From contig DASZVJ010000148.1 of the NCBI GenBank assembly GCA_035547155.1, forward strand, positions 1-21,852: a stretch of DNA of 21,852 nucleotides, in the 5' to 3' direction. Every line of letters begins with the position of its first letter. Within the stretch, counting starts at the first letter, position 1. Positions 4,817 through 12,655 of the stretch are shown piece after piece. The position numbers and the translations under genes are program-made. Under the pieces are notes generated by a model, which saw nothing but the letters and a program-made list of their open reading frames with translations, ran no database searches and had not been told where the DNA came from. The stretch is from CAZNMF01 sp035547155 (lineage in GTDB: Bacteria; Acidobacteriota; Vicinamibacteria; Vicinamibacterales; SCN-69-37).

Positions 4817-7392
4817 TACGGCTTGATGATCTGCGCGAAGCCCGTGATGTTGACGTCACGGAACATCGGCGTGTGCGGCGGCAGCAGCGCCGGCGTGAGG
4901 AACTCCGTGTCGAAGTTGTAGCCGCGTCCCGGCGGCGCGTAGACGGTCGTGCAGCACTTGTAGGTCCCCGTCGCTTGCCGGCTGAAGAACATGCTCGCAA
5001 TGGACCCGCGGTAGTTCAACGTGTCGCCGTCCCAGTCCTCGATGTAGCGCAGGAAGTTGTGCGCGCCGCCATCGGTGCCGAAGTCCTGTGGCGTGCCGCT
5101 CGGTTGCGGAAACGACGGCCCCTTGCCCGCGATGATCGCCATGCGATACCACGTCGTCGAGGCGTTGCGCTCCGAGCTCGAGTCGTGTCGATGCGGGTTG
5201 GCAAAGCTGTTACGGTCGTTCCAGTTGTTCGAGAGCAGCGTCACCGCGTCGGCCAGCACCGCAGTCGCCACGTGCGTGCCGTTGAAGCAGTTCACGAGGC
5301 ACGACGCAGCCGAGCTGTTCCAGTTCCCCTGGACGTAGACGGGGTTCTCCGACGCGATCGTCAGCCCCGGCGAGACCAGGTTCGTCGCGCCGTTGGTGAG
5401 CTTCAGCGCGCGGCGGAAGAAGATCGGCGGGTTGCGGCGCGCGATCGCGATGCGCTCGCCGTCACTGCTGCCGGTGATCTCCGTCGTCGGCGTCGTGGTC
5501 GACACGATGGGGCTGCTGGTTCCGGACCAGGCCGACACGCCGTACGGCGACCGTGCCGTCTTGCCGTAGGTCTCCAGCGTGCCGTTGCCGTTGAAATCCT
5601 CACCGGTGTCGAGACTGTTGTTCGGCGTCCCGCTCGACGACGCCGGGTTCACGATGTCCTCGAACCCGTATTCGCCGGTCTCGTTCGTGCCGTTGCGGTT
5701 GCCGCGGCGATCGGAGAAATAGACGGTAAAGCCGCCCGCCGCGCCGTCGCGCAGTGCGTTGGTGCCCTGCGTCGTGCCCGCGAGCGACGTCGGCAGCGTG
5801 CCGCTGAACCACTTCGACAGGTTGCGCGCGTCGATCTCGACGTAGTAGATGATGCCGCCCATGTGCATCGCGGTCACGGCGCTCGTGGGCGCCACATCGC
5901 GCTGCAGGCCTTCGCGCGGGTCGTACAACGTATTCGCCACCAGTTTTTGCGCGTCCGTCGTCGAGTTGTTGAACACCGTCGATCCCGCCGTGCACGAGCT
6001 GGAGTCCCACCGGCGCTGAAGGCGAATGACGGCGTCAGCCGAATACCCATCGCTGCTGCCGGTGCATCCCGCGTCACCCGTATTCGCGGTGGTGAGCTGG
6101 GCGCTGTTGATGCCGAGCTTGAGGATGTCGAGCGTCACGTCCTGCCACGTGCCCGCCGTCGTCTGTTTCTCGATCTTGATGTAGCCGCCGAGCAGCGGTG
6201 TGCCCGCCGCCGTCTTCACGCCCTGGGTGCCCGTACCGGGAGACTGGGCAAACATGGCGCGCGGCGCGCCGACCGTGTAGCCCGTGGGCACCGTCGCGCC
6301 GAGCTCGATCGGCGCCTTCGACGAATCGATGTCCGGCAGGCTGGTGATGTCGGCGGCCGTGTCCGACAGCAGGATGCGCAGGCTCGCCAGCGAATAGAAC
6401 CGTTCCGCAAGCAGATTCGGATTGCTCGTGTCCTCGCCCGCGAGCGGCCGCTTGATGAGATCGATCGGTCCGTCGCCGAACGTCGCGATCGGCAGATCGA
6501 GCCGGCGTGCACCGGTGCGGCCGTTCATGATGTTGTGGTTGTACGTGCCCTCGGACAGATTCGACCACGTCGGCTCGTTCTGCGAGCTGCCGAGCGTGCC
6601 CGTCAGACTGCCCTCGCTTCGCGTGAGCGCCCGATAGCTGGGCGAGGCCGACTGGAGCTTGTTCACGTTCACCGTGCCGGTGTAGTTCGTGTTCGTGTCC
6701 CAGCCGTTGGACAGATTCGTCCGGATGATCTCGCCGACCGACGTCACGCGATCCGCGAGCGTCAGCGTGGCGCCATTGCCTTCAGCCAGGAAGATGTTCG
6801 AGTTGCTGTGGACGCGTCCGCCGAAGTTGAAGTTCGGGCCGGCGAAAAAGCTCAGATCGTTCTCGGAGAAGATGCCGAACTGGAACACCGGAATCGCGAC
6901 GGTCTGCAACTGCCGCGTCAGGCTCGTCTCGGATCCGTCGGCGAGATGGCCGGTCACCGACATCGTGTACGTCGTGCCCAGGCCCACGAGTCCTTGAAAC
7001 GGGCCCTGCTGGACGTTCATGACGGTCGACTGCGGATTGCCGCTCGCGTCGGTGTCGTACGAGATGCGATAGCCGTTCGATCCGTCGGGCTGCGTCCACG
7101 TGACGCCGAGGTCGCTCGGCGGCGCGTCCGCGAGCGCGTTCACCTGCGCGGCGGTCGGCGCGACGGTGCCGGCGAACAGATCGCCGATGTCCGACGTGAG
7201 CTTTTCGAGGCCCGCGTGGACGGCGTAGAACGACTGCGTGCGCGTGCTGTCGAGCGCGCGCACGCGCGTGTCGGTGATGACCAGCGCCGTGAACCCCGCG
7301 GTCACGCCGGCCATGAGCAACATCACCAGGAGCGCGCTCAAGAGCGCCGCGCCGCGATCGTCCTTCGGCCGGCGAAGCCGTTGCATCTTCAT
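4816..7392 (-). CDS. Large PilX-like type IV pilus/pseudopilus protein
   Basis: The 858-aa product has a short basic leader, then a hydrophobic helix at about residues 14-40 (GAALLSALLVMLLMAGVTAGF) of PilX N-terminal type. A coiled helical stretch (about 45-70) with FYAVHAGLEKL follows, typical of the PilX spine. Most of the protein is a very large beta-rich, Ser/Thr/Asn/Gly-rich extracellular region. It contains FGGRVHSNSNIFL (about 190-205), an EF-hand-like DFNGNGTLE (around residue 600) and several Cys near the C-terminus (CLVNCF, CCTT). PilX is normally about 200 aa, so the extra domain probably forms a pilus-tip adhesin-like head. The ATG at 7392 is preceded by a GAGG tract. It is the last gene of the minor-pilin block, 9 bp after the PilW-like gene. 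No PilY1 homologue is next to it. Confidence 0.75.
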   Translation of the reverse strand: MKMQRLRRPKDDRGAALLSALLVMLLMAGVTAGFTALVITDTRVRALDSTRTQSFYAVHAGLEKLTSDIGDLFAGTVAPTAAQVNALADAPPSDLGVTWTQPDGSNGYRISYDTDASGNPQSTVMNVQQGPFQGLVGLGTTYTMSVTGHLADGSETSLTRQLQTVAIPVFQFGIFSENDLSFFAGPNFNFGGRVHSNSNIFLAEGNGATLTLADRVTSVGEIIRTNLSNGWDTNTNYTGTVNVNKLQSASPSYRALTRSEGSLTGTLGSSQNEPTWSNLSEGTYNHNIMNGRTGARRLDLPIATFGDGPIDLIKRPLAGEDTSNPNLLAERFYSLASLRILLSDTAADITSLPDIDSSKAPIELGATVPTGYTVGAPRAMFAQSPGTGTQGVKTAAGTPLLGGYIKIEKQTTAGTWQDVTLDILKLGINSAQLTTANTGDAGCTGSSDGYSADAVIRLQRRWDSSSCTAGSTVFNNSTTDAQKLVANTLYDPREGLQRDVAPTSAVTAMHMGGIIYYVEIDARNLSKWFSGTLPTSLAGTTQGTNALRDGAAGGFTVYFSDRRGNRNGTNETGEYGFEDIVNPASSSGTPNNSLDTGEDFNGNGTLETYGKTARSPYGVSAWSGTSSPIVSTTTPTTEITGSSDGERIAIARRNPPIFFRRALKLTNGATNLVSPGLTIASENPVYVQGNWNSSAASCLVNCFNGTHVATAVLADAVTLLSNNWNDRNSFANPHRHDSSSERNASTTWYRMAIIAGKGPSFPQPSGTPQDFGTDGGAHNFLRYIEDWDGDTLNYRGSIASMFFSRQATGTYKCCTTVYAPPGRGYNFDTEFLTPALLPPHTPMFRDVNITGFAQIIKP

Positions 7393-7401
7393 GACTGCCC
7401 T

Positions 7402-8427
7402 CTATCGATAACGATCGACGAACGAAAGACTGCGCAAGCCGACTTGCGTGGCCATGCTGTTGCGGAAGTACTCGTGCGTCTGCGGATCGACGTCCTGCGA
7501 TCGCGCGGCGACGAAGAGGTTGACCTTGCGGATCTGGTTCGGGCTGTTGCCGGACGGCACGTCCTCCACGTTCGTCGGGTTCGTCGTGCCGTCGACGAAG
7601 TCATAGGTCACCTGCAGGTTCTCGACGCCCATGGCGATCGCGAGCTTGTCGCCCATGTTGACGCGGCGCACGAGCCGCGGCAGATCGGAGCCGTCCGGCA
7701 GGTCGACGAAGTAGGAGATCATGAAGACGCGCAGCGCGGTCGTCTGCGGAAACGCGCCGGTGTCCGGATCCTTCAAGTTCAGGAGCGTGCCCAGCGGCGC
7801 CGAGCGCTGATTCATCCGCATCGGGTCGTTGTCCTGGAACTCGACGACCTGCGACGTCGGCGTCGTCGTCACCATCTGCAGCGCGTTGCCGTTCGGATTG
7901 GTGAACAGGATCAGATCGCCGGCCTTCAAGCCGTTGCTGCCGGTCACCGGCACCGCGTTGTCGACCGTCATCGTCGTGCCGTCGGCGGCGATCGTCACGA
8001 GCGGCTTCGAGTCGAGCGCCAGCGTCCGGTCCGCGTACAGCACGGTGACGACGTCGGTCGCCACGCCGAGCAGCGTCGGGCCCAGCTCGTTGCCCGGAGA
8101 AATCGCCGGCACGGTCTCCGCTCCGGAGTCGAAGGTCAGGCCATCGGGACCGGGACGATACACGGGATCGGCGCCAACGCCGCTGGGCAACGGGATGCCG
8201 CCAAGCGGAATGCCCTGCCCCGTCTGCATGATGTCGCGCACCATCAGGCTCGTGCCCGCCTGCAGGCCGTGGTTGGTCTCGGAAATCAGACGCGCGGTGC
8301 CGGTCATCGACATCGTCCGCGTCAACGTCTCGATCGCGGCCGACAGCACGATGAGCGTCAGCATCATCGCGATGAGCATCTCCGCGAGCGTGAAGCCCGA
8401 TTCGGAATCTCGAGGCAGGTTACGCAT
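7402..8427 (-). CDS. PilW-like minor pilin with class III signal peptide
   Basis: The 341-aa product begins MRNLPRDSESGFTLAEMLIA. It has the prepilin peptidase site G11|FTLAE with Glu at +5, followed by a hydrophobic helix to about residue 35. The C-terminal region is beta-rich with PilW-like features: a variable middle and a late LRVFMISYFVDLP plus VENLQVTYDFVDG segment. PilW-type minor pilins help to prime pilus assembly in the inner membrane and end up near the tip. The start overlaps the stop of the PilV-like gene by 8 bp, so the two are coupled. The length is within the usual range of PilW proteins. Confidence 0.85.
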   Translation of the reverse strand: MRNLPRDSESGFTLAEMLIAMMLTLIVLSAAIETLTRTMSMTGTARLISETNHGLQAGTSLMVRDIMQTGQGIPLGGIPLPSGVGADPVYRPGPDGLTFDSGAETVPAISPGNELGPTLLGVATDVVTVLYADRTLALDSKPLVTIAADGTTMTVDNAVPVTGSNGLKAGDLILFTNPNGNALQMVTTTPTSQVVEFQDNDPMRMNQRSAPLGTLLNLKDPDTGAFPQTTALRVFMISYFVDLPDGSDLPRLVRRVNMGDKLAIAMGVENLQVTYDFVDGTTNPTNVEDVPSGNSPNQIRKVNLFVAARSQDVDPQTHEYFRNSMATQVGLRSLSFVDRYR

Positions 8428-8965
8428 ACGCGGAGAGATAGGTGGTCAGGATGAATTCCTGCTGGCCCTGCGCCGACTGGTAGCGCACGATGACGCGCAA
8501 CTGGCGGAGCGTCGCGCTGATGTCACGAATCTCGATCTCGCGCGTCATGCCGTAGAGCGGCGTGTGGACGTCGTCGTCGGTGCCGAGCTCGCCGTCCGGC
8601 CCGGGCGTCACCGTGTCCTCGAGGTCGCCGTCGTCGGCCGTGTTGACGAGCCCGTCGTCGCCGGGGGCTTTGATCGCTTCGGCGCCGTCGAGGAAGATGC
8701 CGTCGTCCGATCCGCTGCCGCCGACGACGTTGCGAATCTGCGCCCAGGTCAGCGTCCGGTTGTCGCGCGCCTTGAACACCGACTCGGCGGCTTCGGCCGC
8801 GCGCTGACTGGCGATGAACTGATCCTGCGATCCCGTCAGCCGGCGTGCGCCGATGACGACGCCGGCGGCCAGCGCGAGGACGCCGATCATGAGGATGACC
8901 ATGCCGACCGCGACTTCGATCAGCGTGAACCCGGTCTCGTCTGATGTCCGGTGCGCGCGTGTCAT
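8420..8965 (-). CDS. PilV-like minor pilin with acidic Asp/Gly-rich insertion
   Basis: The 181-aa product begins MTRAHRTSDETGFTLIEVAV. The cleavage site is G12|FTLIE with Glu at +5, and a hydrophobic helix follows (VAVGMVILMIGVLALAAGVVIGARRL). The middle (about residues 85-130) is strikingly acidic, with DDGIFLDG, PGDDGLVNTADDGD and PGPDGELGTDDDV. These resemble calcium-binding Asp/Gly loops. The ATG at 8965 is chosen because GGAG lies about 6 nt before it and because it overlaps the upstream stop as TGATG. It is the second gene of the minor-pilin block, with tight coupling on both sides. Confidence 0.82.
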   Translation of the reverse strand: MTRAHRTSDETGFTLIEVAVGMVILMIGVLALAAGVVIGARRLTGSQDQFIASQRAAEAAESVFKARDNRTLTWAQIRNVVGGSGSDDGIFLDGAEAIKAPGDDGLVNTADDGDLEDTVTPGPDGELGTDDDVHTPLYGMTREIEIRDISATLRQLRVIVRYQSAQGQQEFILTTYLSAYA

Positions 8966-9615
8966 CAATGTCTCCACGCCGCGCCGTTCCAGCGATACGT
9001 GCGAATCGTCGAGGTCGGCCCGAAGACGGTCAACGCGCGCGCAGTCATCGGCGTGTCGGCCTTGCCGATGAACACCGTGCCGTTGATGATGTTGCCGGAC
9101 TCGTCGATGAGCTCGCCCTCGGCGTCGAACATGTACTCCGTGGCGTCGCCGAACGAGATCGCGCCGTCCTTGCCGAAGCCGTCTGGCGTGTCGGGAATCG
9201 CTGGGAACGTCATGAACTCGGCCTGATGCTCGAGCACCGCGGTGGACACGACCGTCTCGCCGGTCGGCAGATCGTGGCGGACGACGCTCAGGAAGTTCGG
9301 AGGTGTGAAACGGATCTCGACGGAGCGCCGCTGGTTGATGGCGATCTCGCGTGCGAGCTTCAACTGCCAGAGCACGATGTTCATGCTCGCGTCGCCGCGC
9401 ACGGTGTTCAGCGCGATGGTGAAGCCGCCGAGGCCAATGCCCAGCACGCTCACCATGAGCACCATGACGCCGATCAGCTCAATGAGGCTGAACCCGGCAT
9501 CGTCGCGATCACGATCGGGAGGGACGTGAACTGACACGTTGGGCCCATCACGCAACAGCTGTGCCACTGCTTCCATACGGACGCCATCGCCCACGACTTC
9601 GCGGCCTGGCGCCAT
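8965..9615 (-). CDS. GspH/FimT-like pseudopilin
   Basis: The 216-aa frame contains a prepilin peptidase site in DDAG|FSLIELIGVMVLMV (Glu at +5), followed by the hydrophobic helix and the GspH/FimT-type pattern. That pattern is a helix with LWQLKLAREIAINQRRSVEIRF, then a beta-rich C-terminal domain ending in FGPTSTIRTYRWNGAAWRH. Such proteins initiate pseudopilus or pilus assembly. The start is uncertain. The ATG at 9615 has an AGGA about 9 nt upstream but would give a 41-residue leader. The ATG at 9576 or GTG at 9537 would give 28 or 15 residues, closer to the usual prepilin leader. This is the first gene of the minor-pilin operon. Confidence 0.82.
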   Translation of the reverse strand: MAPGREVVGDGVRMEAVAQLLRDGPNVSVHVPPDRDRDDAGFSLIELIGVMVLMVSVLGIGLGGFTIALNTVRGDASMNIVLWQLKLAREIAINQRRSVEIRFTPPNFLSVVRHDLPTGETVVSTAVLEHQAEFMTFPAIPDTPDGFGKDGAISFGDATEYMFDAEGELIDESGNIINGTVFIGKADTPMTARALTVFGPTSTIRTYRWNGAAWRH

Positions 9616-9801
9616 CGATGCCGGTCCTGTGCGATGGCTTACGCTTCAGATCGGCGGCCGGCCGTCACCGCGAATCAGCCGAAAATACGCGATATATACT
9701 GAGCGTCCGGCCTGCACGGTAATCGACGTCGTGCCGGCGATCTTCAGTGTTCTGGCGGGGATCCGACGTGTGCGCGGACGTCGCCGTGTGAAGGAGTGTG
9801 C
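9616..9801. promoter_or_regulatory. Divergent promoter region between pilin and RiPP operons
   Basis: This 186-bp region separates the minus-strand minor-pilin operon from the plus-strand beta-barrel/RiPP operon, so both promoters must lie here. The AT-rich GATATATACT at 9691-9700 stands out against the GC-rich surroundings and contains a TATACT that could be a -10 element for the plus strand. No convincing -35 could be placed. The exact promoter positions are not resolved. Confidence 0.3.
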
Positions 9802-10356
9802 ATGCGTTTCAAATCTGGAATGGTCGCGGCGGCCGTCGTCGCCAGTTGCGTCGCCGTGCCGCGTGTCGCGTCCGCCGACACCTTGATCACGCCGTTTGTC
9901 GGCACGACGTTCGGCGGCGACGCGAAGGAACATCGCCCGACGTTCGGGGCGAGCGTGACCTTCGTCGGCCGCTCGCTCGGTCTCGAGCTCGAGCTCGGCC
10001 GGACGAGCAAGTTCTTCGGCGACAGCCCCACGTCCGCCGACGTCACCACCCTCACCGCCGCGCTGGTGGGCGGCGCGGACATCCGCGGGCGCGGATTCAA
10101 GCCGTACTTCCTGACCGGCGCGGGCCTGATGCGGACGGGCGTCGCTGTCAGCGAGCTGGTGAACGACACCAGTTACAACAACTTCGCGCTGTTTCTGGGC
10201 GGCGGCGCCAACGTGCTGTTCAGCGATCACGTCGGCATCCGCGGCGACCTCCGCTACTTCCGCCGGCTGGAGCGGCAGTCCGACATCGGCATCCTGCCGA
10301 TCGCGAGCAACTTCGACTTCTGGCGCGCGACGATCGGCCTGCAACTACACTTCTGA
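9802..10356 (+). CDS. Outer-membrane beta-barrel protein
   Basis: The 184-aa product has a signal peptide (MRFKSGMVAAAVVASCVAVPRVASA, cleavage after ASA). An eight-strand-type small barrel follows: alternating strands such as TLITPFVGTTFGG, PTFGASVTFVGRSLGLELELGR, FKPYFLTGAGLMRTG, NFALFLGGGANVLFSDHVGIRGDLRYF, and the terminal WRATIGLQLHF, which ends in Phe as outer-membrane proteins usually do. It resembles OmpA-like or OmpW-like small barrels. The ATG at 9802 follows AAGGAG at 9791-9796 by 5 nt. Its stop overlaps the next start as TGATG (10354-10358), so it is translated together with the PqqD-like gene. This makes a role in the RiPP pathway, for example export or immunity, conceivable but unproven. 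Confidence 0.8.
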   Translation: MRFKSGMVAAAVVASCVAVPRVASADTLITPFVGTTFGGDAKEHRPTFGASVTFVGRSLGLELELGRTSKFFGDSPTSADVTTLTAALVGGADIRGRGFKPYFLTGAGLMRTGVAVSELVNDTSYNNFALFLGGGANVLFSDHVGIRGDLRYFRRLERQSDIGILPIASNFDFWRATIGLQLHF

Positions 10357-10607
10357 TGCGCGCGAGTCCAGACGTCATCTTCCGCGCCCTCGATGACGGC
10401 GGCGTGCTCGTCCACTTGAACGGCAATCAAATCTTCGAGCTGAACGCGACGGCGGCGCACATCTGGCCGCTCGTCGCGGACGGCGCGTCGGAAGCGGCGA
10501 TCGTCTCGTCGCTCGTCGAGACGTTCGACATCGACGCAGCGACGGCGGCGCAGCAACTGGACGCGCTCCTGACCGACCTGTCCGCGGCGGGATTGATCGA
10601 TCGGTGA
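10356..10607 (+). CDS. PqqD-like RiPP recognition element (lasso B1-type)
   Basis: The 83-aa product is a complete PqqD fold. The beta strands GGVLVHLNGNQIFELN are followed by NATAAHIWPLVADGASEAAIVSSLVETFDIDAATA and a C-terminal helix (QQLDALLTDLSAAGLID). PqqD-like domains are RiPP recognition elements: they bind the leader of a precursor peptide and present it to modifying enzymes. In lasso pathways the stand-alone version is called B1 and works with the B2 protease. Overlaps of TGATG type link it to the gene before and to the cyclase-like gene after. The family assignment is firm; the RiPP class follows from the neighbours. Confidence 0.93.
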   Translation: MRASPDVIFRALDDGGVLVHLNGNQIFELNATAAHIWPLVADGASEAAIVSSLVETFDIDAATAAQQLDALLTDLSAAGLIDR

Positions 10608-12427
10608 TGCCGATCGTACCCGACGATCGGCGGACGACGCCGTCGCCAGACATCGTCACCGACGACTGGGTCGTACACGTCTCGCGCGACGCGCTCGACG
10701 TGCGCGTGACGATGGGACACGCCGCCGGCGACGCCGAGCTGCAGGTGCTCTTCGCGGGCCAGCTCTACGACACACCGGACGTCGGCGCCGGAACGGGCAT
10801 CGCGCTCGTGTCCGCGCCGGCTGATGCGATCGCGCGTGCGTTTCGTCAACGCGATGCGGCGCTGCTGCCGGACCTGCGCGGACGGTTCGCGCTCATCGTC
10901 GTCGATCGCCGCACGCGGACGATTCGCGCCGTCCGCGATCATCTCGGCATTCATCCGCTGTTCTACGCCGAGACTCCGCGCGAGGTGATCGTCTCCTCCA
11001 GTCTCGCGAGGCTGCTGCGCGAGCCCGGCGTGCCGCGCGATCTGCACCGCATCGCGATTGCCGATCATCTCTGCCACCTCTGGCCGGACCCGCATGAAAC
11101 GTTCTTCCAACACATCCGGCGCGTCCCGCCAGGCTCGCAGGCGATCCTTTCCGCGTCCGGCCTGACGATCGCGCGCTATTGGAATCCCATCGGCGATCGC
11201 GTCGACTGGCTGCCGGACGACGAAGTGGACCGGTTCGACGCGTTGCTCGATCAGGCCGTCGCGCGCGGCCTGGCCGGCGGCCGCTCGAGCATTTTCCTGA
11301 GCGGCGGCTTCGACTCCGTCAGCGTCGCGGCCGTCGCCGCCGATCTCACCCGCACGCGCGGCGAGGCGCCGCCGCTCGCGCTGTCGCTCTCCTTTCCGGA
11401 TCCGTCCTCGGACGAGCGTCCGATTCAGACGGCCGTCGCGCAGGCCCTGGGGCTGCCCTTTCACATCGAAGGCCTGTTCGACGCGGCCGGCCCGGACGGT
11501 CTGCTCGCCGAGGGCCTCGCGCTCAGCAACACGCTCAGCGCGCCGCTGTTCAACCACTGGATGCCGGCCTATGTCCATCTGATGCGCCGCGCGCTGCGCG
11601 ACGGCATCACCGTCATCTTCACGGGTGAAGGCGGCGACGAATGGCTGGGCACGTCGCCCTTCCTCGCGGCGGATCTGATCGCCGCCGGCGACATCGCGGG
11701 CTTCATCCGCCTTGGGCGCACCTGGCGACGCTCTCATCGTCTGACCTGGCTCCGCAGCTGGTCCAACATGATCTGGACGTTCGGCCTGCGGCCGCTGGCG
11801 GGCGCGGCGATCGCCCGCGTGGCGCCGGCCTGGTGGGACGACGACCGCGCACGCCGGCGCGTCGCAGCGAATCCGGACTGGATCGCCTCCGATCCGGCGC
11901 TGCGCGAGGCGCAGCTCGCCCGCGCGCGCCAGGCGCTCGTCGCGGCCCGGCCGGCGCTCGGGTTCTATCAGCGCGACGCGCACACGCTGCTCGACATGCC
12001 GCTGCTTTCCTGGTTCTTCGAAGAGCAGCACGAAATTGCGCAGCGGCTGGGGATGCGCCAGGAGCACCCCTACTGGGATCCCGATCTCGTCGCGCACGTG
12101 TATCGCGTCCGGCCGGACCGCCTCAACGCGGCGAACCGATCCAAAGCCCTCGTGCGCCAGACCGTGCACCGGCGCTTTCCCGCGCTCGGGTTCGAGCGCC
12201 AGCGGAAGGTCATGGCGGCCAACGTTTTTTCGTCCGTCGTAGCGGCCGAGGCCCCAGTTCTGGGAGAATCCGTGGCAGACTTTCAAGGGCTGGCGTCCCT
12301 TGGCGTGGTGGACCCGCACGGCGCCGCGGCGTTCATGCGCCGCGCGTTCGGGCAGTCCATACGCCCTCGCTCGATGGCGTGGAAGCTGATCGAGGCGGAG
12401 TATTGGGTTCGAGCGCAGCTCGGATGA
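10607..12427 (+). CDS. Asparagine-synthetase-like lasso cyclase (C protein)
   Basis: The 606-aa product has two parts. The N-terminal glutamine-amidotransferase-like domain (about 30-190) includes LRGRFALIVVDRRTRTIRAVRDHLGIHPLFY. It lacks the catalytic Cys at position 2 (the protein starts MPIVPDD), so it should not hydrolyse glutamine. The C-terminal synthetase domain carries the ATP pyrophosphatase loop SGGFDS (residues 232-237) and GEGGDE (340-345). In lasso biosynthesis such proteins adenylate an Asp or Glu side chain of the core and join it to the N-terminal amine. The ATG at 10607 overlaps the PqqD stop (TGATG); a GTG one codon upstream is possible. A role in ordinary asparagine or sugar-linked amidation is less likely, given the PqqD, kinase and B2 neighbours. 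Confidence 0.88.
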   Translation: MPIVPDDRRTTPSPDIVTDDWVVHVSRDALDVRVTMGHAAGDAELQVLFAGQLYDTPDVGAGTGIALVSAPADAIARAFRQRDAALLPDLRGRFALIVVDRRTRTIRAVRDHLGIHPLFYAETPREVIVSSSLARLLREPGVPRDLHRIAIADHLCHLWPDPHETFFQHIRRVPPGSQAILSASGLTIARYWNPIGDRVDWLPDDEVDRFDALLDQAVARGLAGGRSSIFLSGGFDSVSVAAVAADLTRTRGEAPPLALSLSFPDPSSDERPIQTAVAQALGLPFHIEGLFDAAGPDGLLAEGLALSNTLSAPLFNHWMPAYVHLMRRALRDGITVIFTGEGGDEWLGTSPFLAADLIAAGDIAGFIRLGRTWRRSHRLTWLRSWSNMIWTFGLRPLAGAAIARVAPAWWDDDRARRRVAANPDWIASDPALREAQLARARQALVAARPALGFYQRDAHTLLDMPLLSWFFEEQHEIAQRLGMRQEHPYWDPDLVAHVYRVRPDRLNAANRSKALVRQTVHRRFPALGFERQRKVMAANVFSSVVAAEAPVLGESVADFQGLASLGVVDPHGAAAFMRRAFGQSIRPRSMAWKLIEAEYWVRAQLG

Positions 12428-12464
12428 CGCCATGGGCACCGATTCAGGAAGGACACGCGTAACC

Positions 12465-12647
12465 ATGAACACACCACGCGACGGACAGGGAGATACGCAG
12501 AGGCAGGCACGCCGGGCATGGCAGCCGCCGTCGGTCGTCCGCGCCGGCACGGTGTCGTCGATCCTGCGCCAGCAGTCGGGCAAGGTGTCGGCGACGCAGG
12601 GTGACCCGGGCGACGGCCGCAAGAACGCGGCAGGCGGGGAAAGCTAG
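12465..12647 (+). CDS. Candidate lasso-type RiPP precursor peptide
   Basis: A 60-aa peptide lies between the cyclase-like and kinase-like genes. The N-terminal leader is hydrophilic (MNTPRDGQGDTQRQARRA). The segment W19-Q-P-P22-S-V24-V-R-A-G28 reproduces the spacing of the leader motif Y-x-x-P-x-L-x3-G that B1 proteins recognise. The C-terminal part from Gly39 begins GKVSATQGD, where Gly39 to Asp47 would give a nine-residue macrolactam. A 13-residue tail with GDGRK follows, and the protein ends in Ser60. The Thr that normally sits at position -2 is absent (Leu34 at motif position 16, Gln37 before Gly39), so the core start is uncertain. The ATG at 12465 is preceded by AGGAAGGA (12446-12453); an in-frame ATG at 12432 would add 11 residues. 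This is the most likely substrate of the operon, though unproven. Confidence 0.75.
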   Translation: MNTPRDGQGDTQRQARRAWQPPSVVRAGTVSSILRQQSGKVSATQGDPGDGRKNAAGGES

Positions 12648-12655
12648 ATTCCGCA

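Noticed and set aside
4873..8454. Very long plus-strand open frame (1193 codons) across the minor-pilin genes
   Set aside because: The product is extremely rich in Arg, Val and Ala with no domain, and it lies antisense to four well-supported pilin-like genes. It is a GC-rich frame shadow.
12432..12464. Upstream ATG at 12432 as the precursor start
   Set aside because: It overlaps the region straight after the cyclase stop and has no ribosome binding site. The ATG at 12465 is preceded by AGGAAGGA. Either start leaves the core unchanged.
10427..12622. Minus-strand open frame of 731 codons across the cyclase-like gene
   Set aside because: It is antisense to the clear asparagine-synthetase-like gene. 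The composition is Arg/Ala-rich and there are no recognisable motifs.
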